Positions 56,099 to 64,000 of a stretch of 64,000 nucleotides of DNA are shown here, piece by piece. The stretch lies in contig JABAAC010000091.1 of the NCBI GenBank assembly GCA_014238965.1, positions 1 to 64,000 on the forward strand. Direction: 5' to 3'. Positions within the stretch are counted from its first letter, which is position 1. Each line of letters starts with the position of its first letter. Made by a program: the position numbers and the translations under genes. The notes beneath the pieces were generated by a model that searched no databases, was not told the DNA's origin, and saw nothing but the letters and a program-made list of their open reading frames with translations. The DNA comes from Phycisphaerales bacterium (GTDB lineage: Bacteria; Planctomycetota; Phycisphaerae; Phycisphaerales; SM1A02).

Positions 56099-57499
56099 TC
56101 AGAATGCGACCTGAAGCTGCGTTCGCAGCATCCATTGGCTGCCGGAGGTCTGGGCTGCGCCGCCGCCCCACCAACCTGTGTAGCCATGAGCGCTGCCGCC
56201 CGCGGCCAAGGTTGTGTGTGGATCGGAGAAGTTCCAAGACCAGTCAACACTCAACTTGACGTTGCCACCCATGTGGTGGTTCCAGCCAAGTGTGAGCATG
56301 TTGAGACGACTGCTGGTTACGCCAGTAGTCTGACCTGGGTACAGCCACTGCCACGAGGCATAGGCTTGGTCGGCATCGCTGAGCCAGTAACCACCGAGCA
56401 CTTCGAAACCGAAGGAGTTCTCGTTGGTCGTGTTACTGCGATTCTGACCATAGGTCGCTGAACCCATAAGGCTCCAGCCATCAGCTGCAATGCTGTAGTC
56501 AGCAGAAACGAGCCAGTTGTTGGGCACGTCAAAAGTAAGAGGATCTTTGTCAGTGTTCTTGAGATACGCAGCACCAACGCCGAGCATCATGCCCATGGCA
56601 GCACCACGAGTGGAGCCCATGGTTTGATCGAACTGTGACCAGTCACCTTGAAGCAGCATTTCGCCACGACCTGAGACACCCCAACCATGGTTGTTGTTGG
56701 CCCAGTCCTGTGAGTTCACAGCACCGTTGCCAGTTGAACCATTGGAGAACATGACGTTACCACGCAAGTTGTTGTTGTCATACAACAACTTGATGCCGTT
56801 GGTCAGGTTCGAGGTGTACCAGAAGTAGGTACCCGCACCACGCTCGATGCCAAGTTGGTTTTCAGCATTAACAATGAAAGCGCGCTGGACTTCGTACTTC
56901 TGACGACCCATTTGCAACTTCATGTTGTCGTTAAGGCTGAAGCCACCGTAGGCCCACTCAAGTGGGTTGTTGGAAATGCCGCCACCAGCACGAGTGCCTG
57001 AAGCATTACCGTTGTTGTACGGTGACCAGTCGAGGCGAGCGTTGTAATAGATGTCGCCGGCAAGGGAGCCAGAGAAGTTCAACGCAGCACGAGTGGTTTC
57101 GAAACCAAAGGCCGTGGTGTAGTCACCCGCAGCATCAGCGCTAGCGCCAGCATTGCCACCGTTTCGACCGGAGCCAACATTGAATCGCTCTTGGAAGAGG
57201 CCATTGATCTTCATTGACCACTTGCCATCAGCACTCTGGATATAGAAGCCATCGTTGTAGCCGGACGTGGAACCATCACCCTGAAGGCTGGCCCGCGTGT
57301 CGGCATCGGACAGCACGTCTTGGACCAGACCACGGATTTGCTCCGAGCGTTGCTCGGTCATCCAGTCTGCATCCTGGTTTACGGAAAGCTCGGCAATGCG
57401 TGCTTCCGCTGCTTCGAGGCGAGCAGAAAGGTCAGGAGTGACCTCTGTGCTGCCCATAGATGCGCTCATAATGGCGCCAATTGTGATCGAAATACTCAT
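56099..57499 (-). CDS. Outer-membrane porin (OprO/OprP-like) with N-terminal coiled coil
   Basis: 466 residues starting at 57499 with AGGAG nine bases ahead. A short signal-like start (ISITIGAIMSASMGS) precedes a coiled coil (LSARLEAAEARIAELSV) of the kind that trimerises porins or anchors them to the wall. From about 90 on, the sequence alternates polar and aromatic residues as in a 16- to 18-strand beta-barrel (MKINGLFQERFNVG, YYNARLDWSPYNN, ADQAYASWQWLYPG). It ends in Phe (QLQVAF), the BAM targeting signature. It would let small, perhaps anionic, solutes cross the outer membrane. The strong terminator suggests high expression. Confidence 0.88.
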   Translation of the reverse strand: MSISITIGAIMSASMGSTEVTPDLSARLEAAEARIAELSVNQDADWMTEQRSEQIRGLVQDVLSDADTRASLQGDGSTSGYNDGFYIQSADGKWSMKINGLFQERFNVGSGRNGGNAGASADAAGDYTTAFGFETTRAALNFSGSLAGDIYYNARLDWSPYNNGNASGTRAGGGISNNPLEWAYGGFSLNDNMKLQMGRQKYEVQRAFIVNAENQLGIERGAGTYFWYTSNLTNGIKLLYDNNNLRGNVMFSNGSTGNGAVNSQDWANNNHGWGVSGRGEMLLQGDWSQFDQTMGSTRGAAMGMMLGVGAAYLKNTDKDPLTFDVPNNWLVSADYSIAADGWSLMGSATYGQNRSNTTNENSFGFEVLGGYWLSDADQAYASWQWLYPGQTTGVTSSRLNMLTLGWNHHMGGNVKLSVDWSWNFSDPHTTLAAGGSAHGYTGWWGGGAAQTSGSQWMLRTQLQVAF

Positions 57500-58094
57500 C
57501 GATCGACTCTCCTACGCTCGTGGGTGTTTGCAGCCGGCTCTGTAGTGAGCGAACCACTTGCACCCGGGACCAAGTTGGGCCCGCGACGTCCGCGCGGTGC
57601 GCCGCGGAGGAACCAACATCCGCCTATCGGCCAACCGTGGCCGTAGAGTTGAAGGCGAGAAGATAGCGATTTCACATTAGATCGCTAGGGGCATCGCCCT
57701 GAAGTATGACTATTTGATGCACATTGCTGCGACAGGAGGCGATAAGTCACTTCTGAACAGCAACTTACGCGCTGCTGAGCCGGTGCACTTTGATGCTCTT
57801 TTTTGCCCAAACAGCCCTATTACAGCCCAAAGGCCAATCAAGGCTATTTCGGGTCTCAAAACCGCCGCATATGCCAAATCCAACGACCAAATCGAAAAAT
57901 AGCCCTGCGCCGGCCCTGGGGGGTCATTACCCCATTTTGAGGCGATCCAAAGGCGGTTTCGCGTCGCCAGCGCCACCAATTTCCTCGTATTTTCCAGCTT
58001 GTCCGATAACCGGCATAGCCCAATCCGAGAAGTGCGCGAAGAAACTGCATTGGCGACACGATAGTCGATCTGACAAACGATGCCCGAGGCCCTT
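57500..58094. other. 595-bp region without a supported gene
   Basis: This stretch lies ahead of the porin gene and behind nuoH. It is locally richer in A+T than its surroundings. Track ORFs here (57710-57979 minus, 57714-57902 plus, 57790-58104 plus) have no recognisable content. The porin promoter should lie in its left part. A hairpin AGCGAT/ATCGCT is visible near 57664-57685. Confidence 0.5.
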
Positions 58095-58213
58095 GGTGCC
58101 CTAGCTCATTCTGCTGGGCTAAACCCGGCTCCCGACCATGGGAATTCTCTGGTTGGTGCCCTAGCTCATTCTGCTGGGCTAAACCGGCTCCCGACCATGG
58201 GAATTCTCTGGTT
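58095..58213. repeat. Two-copy tandem repeat (60 + 59 bp) covering the nuoH stop codon
   Basis: Copy 1 (58095-58154) and copy 2 (58155-58213) each begin GGTGCCCTAGCTCATTCTGC and end CCATGGGAATTCTCTGGTT. They differ by one C (AAACCCGG versus AAACCGG). A partial third start, GGTGCCC, follows at 58214. Copy 2 encodes the last residues of NuoH; copy 1 lies past the stop codon. Confidence 0.95.
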
Positions 58214-59338
58214 GGTGCCCTTGGTTTGCGGCAACACTGGCAGCAACAGATACACAAGGGCCAAGCAGCCCAGGGATCCGGCCCACAGATACGGTGTCCA
58301 GCCCAAGTAGACGAAGAAGCTCGTCATCAGCAGTAAGAGCAAGGCCAAGGGGATAAGGCCTTCCCAGGCGAGCTTCATGAGTTGATCAAACCTGAACCGC
58401 GGGAGCGTCCATCGCACCATCATGGTGAGTACGACAAGGGCAAAGACCTTGCCCATGACCACGGCAAACTGAATCAGGATCATCCACCACGCCCCGCCAG
58501 CGGGCAGATCCCAGCCCCAGAAGGGGTTCAGAGACCAGCCACCGAGGAATAAGGTGGCAAAGAAGGCACTGCCAACGACAACGTGCACGTACTCGCCAAG
58601 GAAGAATAAGGCCCACTTCATCGAGGAATATTCAGTGTGCCAACCACCGATGAGCTCCTGCTCGGCCTCAGCAAGGTCGAATGGCGCTCGATTCGCTTCA
58701 GCCAGAAGACATATATAGAAGAGAATGGCCGCAAGGGGCTGCTGCACAAGGAACCACTGCCCGTTCAACTGCTGCTGCACGATGTCCTGGGGCAACAATG
58801 TGCCCGCCGTCAAAATCACGCACAACAAAGCAAGGCCCATGGGAATTTCGTACGAAATCATCTGGGCTGACGCTCGCAGGCCGCCCAGGAATGAGTATTT
58901 GTTGTTGGACGCCCAGCCACCGAGACCAACGCCATAGACGCCCAACGACGCCACGGCGATGAGATACACGATGCCTATGTTCAAATCGGCACCCATGATC
59001 TGCACGGTGCCCCATGAACCCATATCCAGTGTGCCGGCCCAAGGAATGATCAGGAAGCCGATCAAGGCGGGCAATACCGTCAACGCTGGTGCCAGCGTAA
59101 AGAGCACCTTGTCTGCTCCACGGGGCGTGAAATCTTCCTTCATAAAGAGTTTCAGCCCATCAGCAATGGGCTGAAGCAGGCCTTTGGGGCCCACACGATT
59201 TGGGCCAACACGATCCTGCACCCAGGCACAAATCTTACGCTCAAGCAGAATGAGATAGGCCGCCGCGCCTAAACACATGTGCAAGACGACCAAGATGACC
59301 ACGATGGAGGCAATGAATTGCGGAAGCCAAGGGGGCAT
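58166..59338 (-). CDS. nuoH: NADH-quinone oxidoreductase subunit H
   Basis: About 390 residues from the ATG at 59338; the track uses a TTG nine codons earlier, also possible. About nine membrane helices. Family hallmarks are ERKICAWVQDRVGPNRVGP, the quinone-site loop SYEIPMGLAL, LAEANRAPFDLAEAEQELIG and GWHTEYSSMKWALFFLGEY. NuoH forms the link between the peripheral arm and the proton-pumping membrane arm of complex I. No other nuo gene flanks it here. Its last residues come from a tandemly duplicated 60-bp segment. Confidence 0.94.
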   Translation of the reverse strand: MPPWLPQFIASIVVILVVLHMCLGAAAYLILLERKICAWVQDRVGPNRVGPKGLLQPIADGLKLFMKEDFTPRGADKVLFTLAPALTVLPALIGFLIIPWAGTLDMGSWGTVQIMGADLNIGIVYLIAVASLGVYGVGLGGWASNNKYSFLGGLRASAQMISYEIPMGLALLCVILTAGTLLPQDIVQQQLNGQWFLVQQPLAAILFYICLLAEANRAPFDLAEAEQELIGGWHTEYSSMKWALFFLGEYVHVVVGSAFFATLFLGGWSLNPFWGWDLPAGGAWWMILIQFAVVMGKVFALVVLTMMVRWTLPRFRFDQLMKLAWEGLIPLALLLLLMTSFFVYLGWTPYLWAGSLGCLALVYLLLPVLPQTKGTNQRIPMVGSRFSPAE

Positions 59339-59418
59339 GAGAATCGCACGATAGTCGAAATGCAAACATCACATCTCGAAAGTCTGAAGATGCCTCAGCG
59401 GAGACTCCTTCCGCGAGG

Positions 59419-62400
59419 TCAATGTTCGCCTATCGACTGCTCCACGCTGAGGTTGGCTGCATCCCCAAACGCATCTTGCAACGCATGAACTCGCCAGGTG
59501 CCTGCTCGCAGTGACGCAATTGCTCGCACCGCAGCACTCGCGCCAGTGAGTGTCGTGATCATCGGCGTCCTTGACCGCACGGCCATGGCACGAATGCGAC
59601 CTTCGTCTGTATTCGAACCCGTCCGCGTAGGTGTGTTAATGATGAGGTCAATTTCACCATTGGCCATCCGATCGATGATGTTGGGCCTTGCACCTTCTGA
59701 AATCTTCCGCAAGACCGTTGCGTCAATGCTGTTGGATGCCAGCAACGCAGCCGTGCCACTGGTCGTGCATATTGTGAAGCCCATCGAGGCAAGTTGTCGT
59801 GCAACATCAACGACACCTTGTTTGTCTGCATCGCGGACTGAGATGAACACCGTGCCCTCAACAGGCAAGGGCATGCCTGCGGCCATCTTTGCCTTGGCAA
59901 GCGCAGCGGGCGCGCTGCGATCCATACCCATCACTTCACCGGTTGATCGCATCTCGGGGCCCAGCACAACGTCGACCCCAGGAAATTTCTCAAACGGGAA
60001 CACGGGCTCCTTCACTGAGACAAATTCAAGCGAGTCCACTTCTTGAATCGCGAGTTCATCGAGCGACGCACCCATCATCACTCTCGCTGCAAGACGCGAC
60101 CATGGCACGCCCGTGGCCTTGGCAACAAACGGAACCGTTCGAGAGGCTCGAGGATTGACTTCGATCACATACAACTCGTCGTCGCGAATAGCCAACTGCA
60201 AGTTCATCAGCCCGCGCACGTTGAGCGCCTGGGCCAGTGATCTGGCAGTATCCGCAATGCGCCGCCGCATTGACGGCGCAATACCGTCAGTTGGCAAGAT
60301 GCACGATGAGTCCCCCGAATGGACGCCTGCTTGCTCGATGTGCTCCATGATGCCCGCGATCACACCACGACTTGGATCGCTTGACAACGAAAGCTGCAAG
60401 CTGCGTGTTCCTTCATTGGGCATGTAGTCAGCCACGACATCCACATCGATTTCCGTTGCGTCAGATAAAAATCGGTCGATCAACACCGGCGCATCAGCTA
60501 AATCTGACACGTCAACGGCTGTCCGCATATACCGCTCAAGCGACGATTCGTCATAACAGATTTCCATGCCCCGCCCGCCAAGTACATACGACGGTCGAAC
60601 GAGTACTGGATAGCCAATGTTTGCCGCAGCCGCGCATGCTTCGTCCATCGATCGAACGATGGCGTTTTCTGGCTGCCGCAAATGCAGCTCATCAAGAATG
60701 GCCTTAAAGCGATCGCGGTCTTCGGCAGCATCAATTGAATCGAGCCCGGTTCCAATCAACGGCACACCAGCAGCAGCAAGACCATGCGCAAGATTCAGCG
60801 GTGTTTGTCCGCCGAACTGCACAATGCAGCCCACAACACCGCCGGAACGCCCCTCCGTATCCACCCCACCACCATTGAGTCTCTCGACAATGTCCAACAC
60901 ATCTTCAAGTGTCAGGGGCTCAAAGAAGAGCATGTCGCTTGTGTCATAGTCGGTACTGACAGTCTCAGGGTTCGAGTTGATCATGACCGATTCAAAGCCC
61001 ATGTCTTCGCATGCAAAGGCGGCCTGACAACAGCAATAATCGAACTCTATGCCTTGCCCAATGCGGTTTGGGCCGCCCCCGAGAATAATGATCTTGGGCG
61101 TATCCGTAATACGAACTTCATCATCGACAACCAATACACCATCACATTCGTGTGGCATTTCATACGTTGAGTAAAAGTACGGCGTCACTGCGTCGAATTC
61201 AGCAGCGCACGTGTCGACCAATCTAAACACCGGCTCAATGCCAAGCGACTTACGATGCGCTCGCACCTTGAGAATGTTCTCGGTCGACACAACGCCGCAG
61301 TAAATTCTCGCTAATTGCGGGTCGCTATAGCCCTCACGCTTTGCCTCCGCAAGCAATGCTGCGGGAACATCGGCAAGGTGCTCGTACGCAAGCAACTGAT
61401 CTTCAAACAGCACCAGGTGCTCTATCTCGTGCAGGAACCACGGATCGATGCCGGTCAAGTCGTGAATACGTTCAACCGACCAACCAGCCTTCATGGCGTA
61501 GCGGATGTAATACAGCCGCCCCTGAGCGGGCACTGAGAGCTTGCGAGTCAGTGTGTCGTGGTCGAGTGGCCAATCACCATCATCTTTACACGACCAGTTG
61601 CGCTCCGCTGCAAGCCACCGGTCATTCATGTCTAGGCCAAGCCCAAAGCGCTTCACCTCCATCGACCGAATAACTTTCTGCAAGGCTTCTCGAAATGTCC
61701 TGCCAATACTCATCGCCTCGCCGACGGACTTCATCTGCGTGGTCAACGTTTCATCGGCCTCAGGAAATTTCTCGAACGTCCACCGTGGCATCTTCACAAC
61801 GACGTAGTCGATTGACGGCTCAAAGCAGGCGCTTGTGGTTCCCGTAATGTCGTTGCGAAGTTCGTCGAGTGTGTAGCCCACGGCGAGTTTGGCGGCGATA
61901 CGTGCGATTGGAAATCCGGTTGCCTTCGATGCCAGCGCAGAACTACGAGACACACGCGGGTTCATTTCTACAACGACAAGTCGAGCCGTTTCTGGACACA
62001 CCGCAAATTGCACATTCGCGCCACCGGTGTCTACCCCAACCTTGCGCAAGATGGCAAAAGCTGCATCTCGCATGCATTGATATTCGCGATCAGAAAGCGT
62101 GACAATTGGTGCGATCGTGATCGAATCACCGGTGTGCACCCCCATCGGGTCGACGTTCTCCACGCCACACACCACAATGCAATTGTCCGCGGAATCTCGC
62201 ACCACCTCAAGCTCATATTCCTTCCAGCCCAGTACAGACTGGTCGATCTGCACCTGACCGATGGGTGATGCCGCAATGCCGCGCCGCACTTGATCCTCGA
62301 ACTCTTCTCGGTTGTAAGCAATGCCGCCGCCAAACCCACCGAGCGTGAACGCTGGCCGAATAATGGCGGGCAATCCGATTTTCTCGAGAAAGACGAACGC

Positions 62401-62877
62401 CGCGTCAAGGTCGGTGACCGACTCTGCTCGTGGAAGATCAAGGCCGCACTCGGCCACGACTTTCCGGAAAGCCTCACGATCTTCCGCGCGTTCGATGACC
62501 TCCGGTGTGGCACCAATCATCTCCACGTTGCGTGAGGCAAGCGCGCCGGATGCTGCTAATCCCATCGCGCAATTTAGCGCTGTCTGGCCACCCAATGTTG
62601 GCAAGATCGCTTCGACGGGCGTGCCTCGTTCAGCCTCGAGGTCAAGCACACGCTCCACCGCTTCGGGCGTAATGGGTTCGATGTACGTTCGATCTGAGAA
62701 CGACGGATCAGTCATGATCGTCGCGGGATTGGAATTGACCAAAACGACTCGATAGCCTTCTTCGCGAAGCGACTTGCACGCTTGTGTTCCTGAATAGTCG
62801 AACTCACAGCCCTGTCCGATCACTATTGGACCGGAACCCAGAATCAAGATGTTCTTAATGTCTTCGCGGCGAGGCAT
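59419..62877 (-). CDS. carB: Carbamoyl-phosphate synthase large subunit
   Basis: 1152 residues from the ATG at 62877 ([20 protein letters not shown]), the usual start; the track extends 26 codons further. Two homologous ATP-grasp halves are present. The first has [20 protein letters not shown] and [16 protein letters not shown]; the second has [17 protein letters not shown] and [18 protein letters not shown]-terminal MGS-like allosteric domain follows (about 1000-1140; [20 protein letters not shown]). It makes carbamoyl phosphate for arginine and pyrimidines with the CarA glutaminase, which is not in this window. Confidence 0.95.
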   Translation of the reverse strand: MPRREDIKNILILGSGPIVIGQGCEFDYSGTQACKSLREEGYRVVLVNSNPATIMTDPSFSDRTYIEPITPEAVERVLDLEAERGTPVEAILPTLGGQTALNCAMGLAASGALASRNVEMIGATPEVIERAEDREAFRKVVAECGLDLPRAESVTDLDAAFVFLEKIGLPAIIRPAFTLGGFGGGIAYNREEFEDQVRRGIAASPIGQVQIDQSVLGWKEYELEVVRDSADNCIVVCGVENVDPMGVHTGDSITIAPIVTLSDREYQCMRDAAFAILRKVGVDTGGANVQFAVCPETARLVVVEMNPRVSRSSALASKATGFPIARIAAKLAVGYTLDELRNDITGTTSACFEPSIDYVVVKMPRWTFEKFPEADETLTTQMKSVGEAMSIGRTFREALQKVIRSMEVKRFGLGLDMNDRWLAAERNWSCKDDGDWPLDHDTLTRKLSVPAQGRLYYIRYAMKAGWSVERIHDLTGIDPWFLHEIEHLVLFEDQLLAYEHLADVPAALLAEAKREGYSDPQLARIYCGVVSTENILKVRAHRKSLGIEPVFRLVDTCAAEFDAVTPYFYSTYEMPHECDGVLVVDDEVRITDTPKIIILGGGPNRIGQGIEFDYCCCQAAFACEDMGFESVMINSNPETVSTDYDTSDMLFFEPLTLEDVLDIVERLNGGGVDTEGRSGGVVGCIVQFGGQTPLNLAHGLAAAGVPLIGTGLDSIDAAEDRDRFKAILDELHLRQPENAIVRSMDEACAAAANIGYPVLVRPSYVLGGRGMEICYDESSLERYMRTAVDVSDLADAPVLIDRFLSDATEIDVDVVADYMPNEGTRSLQLSLSSDPSRGVIAGIMEHIEQAGVHSGDSSCILPTDGIAPSMRRRIADTARSLAQALNVRGLMNLQLAIRDDELYVIEVNPRASRTVPFVAKATGVPWSRLAARVMMGASLDELAIQEVDSLEFVSVKEPVFPFEKFPGVDVVLGPEMRSTGEVMGMDRSAPAALAKAKMAAGMPLPVEGTVFISVRDADKQGVVDVARQLASMGFTICTTSGTAALLASNSIDATVLRKISEGARPNIIDRMANGEIDLIINTPTRTGSNTDEGRIRAMAVRSRTPMITTLTGASAAVRAIASLRAGTWRVHALQDAFGDAANLSVEQSIGEH

Positions 62878-62978
62878 TGGCCGGGTAACCGTGGTTCGGA
62901 TAAGGGTATCCAAATCCAGCCCTTGCTGCCAATGCCTTGGTGTTGACAGAACCATATTGATGCCGCGAGGATTGACTC

Positions 62979-63731
62979 ATGTCTACCGGTGCATGTGTCC
63001 TGCTCGTCGCCGCCATCGCCCTTGCCTGCTCCGGGCTATGGGCTGTGGTGGTCACACCCCGACTACGAGGCATCCAAGGCGAATGCAGTGCCTTGGTAGC
63101 TGTGCGTGCTTGCTCAAACAGGTTCTGCCGAGCCATGCATCGGGTTCAAGTTGATGGGCTCGACCATCTTGAGCAAATCGCCCCTGACCGGGGGGTCCTG
63201 CTGGTCGCGAATCACACAAGTGCAATTGACCCCTTTCTGCTCCAAGTACCCTTGGATCGCTTCATTCACTGGATGATGGCTCGAGACATGATGGTGCCTG
63301 TACTCGATGACCTATGGGAGTTGGTCCAAGTTGTCCCAGTGGATCGAGATCGAACCGATTCCCTCGCCTTGCGACGTGCCATGCGGCTGCTACGAACGAA
63401 TCACATCGTGGGCCTGTTCCCTGAAGGCCGCATTACCCGCCCCACAGGCACGATCCGGCCATTCTTAAATGGCGTGGGCCTGCTGGCAACACGGGCTGGG
63501 GCTCCAGTGTTGCCGGTGCTCATCGATGGAACGCCTGAGAGGCAAAGCGTGATGGCATCGATGATTGGCCCCTCGCGAGCGCGTTTGCGCATCTTGCAAC
63601 CCATGTCCTTTGACCGCACCACAACCCCCGAGGCCGCGGCAAAGGCCATTCGTCTGGCGATGAGCGTCGCCTCTGGCTGGCCCCTTGTCAACGAGCCGAT
63701 GCCACTGGAGATGGGCTGGGCCACGAATTGA
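62979..63731 (+). CDS. plsC: 1-acyl-sn-glycerol-3-phosphate acyltransferase family protein
   Basis: 250 residues with an N-terminal membrane helix (VLLVAAIALACSGLWAVVV) and the PlsC domain. The catalytic NHTSAIDPF is the NHx4D motif, the glycerol-phosphate contact is GLFPEGRITRPTG, and the third block is GAPVLPVLIDG. It should add the second acyl chain to make phosphatidic acid at the inner membrane. Other lysophospholipid acceptors are possible. Divergent from carB and 49 bp ahead of ruvA. Confidence 0.9.
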   Translation: MSTGACVLLVAAIALACSGLWAVVVTPRLRGIQGECSALVAVRACSNRFCRAMHRVQVDGLDHLEQIAPDRGVLLVANHTSAIDPFLLQVPLDRFIHWMMARDMMVPVLDDLWELVQVVPVDRDRTDSLALRRAMRLLRTNHIVGLFPEGRITRPTGTIRPFLNGVGLLATRAGAPVLPVLIDGTPERQSVMASMIGPSRARLRILQPMSFDRTTTPEAAAKAIRLAMSVASGWPLVNEPMPLEMGWATN

Positions 63732-63780
63732 ACCTCCCCTTGCACGCTTAGATTGTGCTGGGCCGGTACCATCGACACCC

Positions 63781-64000
63781 ATGCTCGCTCGCATTACCGG
63801 CCAACTCCGTAGCGTCGACGATGAACGAATTCTGGTCGAAATGGGGCCAGTCATGGTTGAAGCACTGGTGCCCGCTTGCGACATGCCGGATCTAGAGCAC
63901 CGAATCGGCGAAACCATCGAGCGATTCACCATGCTGCTGCTGGATGGCGCAGGCATTGGCTCCACACTCACGCCACGGCTGCTGGCGTTTGCCTCAGCGC
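63781..64000 (+). CDS. ruvA: Holliday junction branch migration protein RuvA, N-terminal part, cut by window edge
   Basis: The frame is open to the right edge and so is missing from the ORF track. 73 codons are visible: MLARITGQLRSVDDERILVE, then ALVPACDMPDLEHRIGETI and STLTPRLLAFASA. This matches RuvA domain I, an OB-fold that starts MIARL and contains VLVP and a GF/AF-A end segment, in the form common in Phycisphaerae-like sequences. RuvA tetramers bind four-way junctions and load RuvB. The call depends on domain I only. Confidence 0.8.
   Translation, partial: MLARITGQLRSVDDERILVEMGPVMVEALVPACDMPDLEHRIGETIERFTMLLLDGAGIGSTLTPRLLAFASA

Noticed and set aside
58080-58310. 76-codon plus-strand ORF with an internal amino-acid repeat
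   Set aside because: The repeat comes from the tandem DNA duplication at the nuoH 3' end; the frame is antisense to nuoH and has no independent support.

Overview
The window looks like a piece of a Planctomycetota chromosome, most likely class Phycisphaerae. The main reasons are the many exported proteins ending in dockerin-like repeats (GDxNGDGxVxxxDLLxxLxxWG style), a VPAPG-type PEP-CTERM sorting tail, an FHA-sigma factor fusion, a coiled-coil outer-membrane porin, and gene-dense, moderately GC-rich DNA in which housekeeping genes are split into small units. Placement is inferred from gene content only; no rRNA or phylogenetic marker analysis was possible.

Layout. 0-8 kb: the start of an exported metallopeptidase cut by the left edge, an MMPL/RND-type exporter, an exported EF-hand protein, and, divergent from it, a sigma factor / membrane anti-sigma-like protein / periplasmic EF-hand sensor operon followed by an SMR transporter. 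8-14 kb (minus): xylose isomerase, a PLP-dependent D-cysteine desulfhydrase-like enzyme, a fused FAD/Fe-S oxidoreductase and an M48 peptidase. 14-20 kb: a nuclease-family lipoprotein, TSUP and DMT transporters, an FHA-sigma factor directly behind a sodium/solute symporter. 20-28 kb: dCMP deaminase, succinylarginine dihydrolase, a small ORF, a methyltransferase and two coupled amidohydrolase-family proteins, of which one domain and one whole protein have lost the usual metal ligands. 28-46 kb: a region rich in exported proteins. It opens with a clear cobalamin riboswitch controlling a 189-residue PEP-CTERM surface protein, then has four dockerin-type proteins, a glycine-zipper lipoprotein, a zinc-peptidase-like/Sel1 protein coupled to a cyclophilin, a PDZ protein, a ChaA-like antiporter and a pyruvate-oxidase-like enzyme. 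46-64 kb: mostly housekeeping, with pntAB, tRNA-Ala(GGC), trxA-folP-glmS, rarA, 5-formyl-THF cyclo-ligase, an L,D-transpeptidase, a porin, a lone nuoH with a tandem 60-bp duplication over its 3' end, carB, plsC and the start of ruvA at the right edge.

The most unusual item is the B12 riboswitch in front of a surface-sorted protein rather than a known B12 transport or synthesis gene, which points to a possible cobalamin capture protein. Other items of interest are the EF-hand-linked sigma regulation, the FHA-sigma/symporter pair, the degenerate amidohydrolase pair, an 11-bp inverted repeat in front of the ThDP enzyme, and the nuoH duplication. No CRISPR array, insertion sequence, prophage or rRNA was seen.
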